From NCBI GenBank assembly GCA_004211235.1, contig SEEY01000318.1, positions 1 through 5,322 on the forward strand: a DNA stretch of 5,322 nt. The letters run 5' to 3'. Under the pieces are notes generated by a model. It searched no databases, was not told where the DNA came from, and worked only from the letters and a program-made list of their open reading frames with translations. This stretch comes from Rubrivivax sp. (GTDB lineage: Bacteria > Pseudomonadota > Gammaproteobacteria > Burkholderiales > Burkholderiaceae). Both the position numbers and the translations under genes were made by a program. Of this stretch, positions 4,706 through 5,322 are shown one piece after another (the first letter of the stretch is position 1; every line of letters starts with the position of its first letter).

Positions 4706-5322
4706 CTAGCGATCGACCGCCGCACGCCGTACCAGGCCACCAACCCCACGCTCATCAGCCCGGCCGAAGCCAGGGCCAGGGCGATGGGGGAGTGCATGAC
4801 CAGCGGCACCAGCAGGCCGGCGACCAGGCCATTGGCCGCCGAGCCGATGCTGGCCTGCAGCGACGAGGCCATGCCGCGGCGCTCGGGCACCTGGTCCAGC
4901 ACCAGCAGCGTGACGACCGGCACCATCAGCGCCCAGCCGAACGAGAACACGCCGATCAGCGGCAGCGCCCACCAGGCGCTCAGCGGCACGAACAGGTTCA
5001 GCGCGACATTGAGGATCGACACCGCCAGCATGATGCGAAAGCCCCGCATGATCTGGCGCGGCGCGCTCATCTTGCCGGCCAGCCTGCCGCTGACGAAGGC
5101 GCCGAGCATGATGCCGCCGATGGTGCACAGGAACAGCCAGAAGAACTGCGTCGCCTGGAAGTGCAGGTGCTCGCCGAGGAAGACCGGCGACGCCAGCACG
5201 TAGAGAAACATGCCGTTGAACGGCACGCCGCTGGCCAGCACCAGCATCATGAACTTCGGGCTGCTGCACAGCCGCCGGTATTCACGCAGCAGCGAGGCGA
5301 CATGGAAGGGCTGCCTCATGTC
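4702..5322 (-). CDS. Bcr/CflA-family MFS drug exporter, C-terminal half (5' partial)
   Basis: An inner-membrane transporter of the major facilitator superfamily, DHA1 (12-helix, proton-driven drug export) branch. The visible part is 206 codons plus stop. The frame is open to the right edge and the first visible codon is Asp, so the Met at 5317-5319 is internal; family members are about 400 aa. After a short basic cytoplasmic stretch (SLLREYRRL, part of the central loop) come six hydrophobic segments that fit helices 7-12. The run LASGVPFNGMFLYVLASPVFL and the segment QFFWLF...GGIMLGAFVSGRLAGK are characteristic of the Bcr/CflA group. The loop DQVPERRGMASSLQ between helices 10 and 11 is also typical. 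The substrate cannot be told from sequence. The gene converges on the PEP-CTERM gene, with the folded element between them. Confidence 0.88.
   Translation of the reverse strand, partial: DMRQPFHVASLLREYRRLCSSPKFMMLVLASGVPFNGMFLYVLASPVFLGEHLHFQATQFFWLFLCTIGGIMLGAFVSGRLAGKMSAPRQIMRGFRIMLAVSILNVALNLFVPLSAWWALPLIGVFSFGWALMVPVVTLLVLDQVPERRGMASSLQASIGSAANGLVAGLLVPLVMHSPIALALASAGLMSVGLVAWYGVRRSIAS

Overview
The window is GC-rich and gene-dense. It looks like a Gram-negative betaproteobacterium, probably Burkholderiales of the Roseateles/Mitsuaria/Rubrivivax type. This rests on a PEP-CTERM sorting signal, a periplasmic alpha-carbonic anhydrase, a Bcr/CflA-type transporter and strong G/C third-position codon use. 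The assignment is inference; there is no rRNA or other marker gene in the window.

Layout from left to right: (1) the last ~100 codons of a receiver-domain protein (+ strand), probably the C-terminus of a hybrid histidine kinase, ending in a Lys-Gly tail coded by a 6-bp tandem repeat; (2) six bases after its stop, the convergent end of an exported alpha-class carbonic anhydrase (- strand); (3) a 235-bp divergent intergenic region that is locally AT-rich and carries two, perhaps three, LacI-family-like palindromic operators; (4) a large secreted GH10 endo-xylanase (+) with two N-terminal CBM22-like modules and an unnamed C-terminal module; (5) 36 bp downstream, a small PEP-CTERM secreted protein (+), likely in the same transcript; (6) a 273-bp fully folded non-coding element; (7) the C-terminal half of a Bcr/CflA-family MFS exporter (-), cut by the window edge.

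The xylanase and PEP-CTERM genes form a plausible extracellular xylan-degradation unit, and LacI-type boxes upstream would fit substrate-induced derepression. The carbonic anhydrase is divergent from it and could share the control region, but no functional link is demonstrated.

The most unusual object is the element at 4433-4705. A 34-bp imperfect outer inverted repeat encloses two hairpins of exactly 98 nt each, separated by a 9-nt mini-hairpin (CCCTTCGGG). All parts abut without a spare base, giving a symmetric T- or cross-shaped fold centred on base 4569. It is bounded by CTAG on both sides, and removing it together with one CTAG leaves the two convergent neighbours overlapping at their stop codons. 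This points to insertion of a small non-autonomous (MITE-like) element at a shared CTAG stop site. I do not recognise it as a named family.
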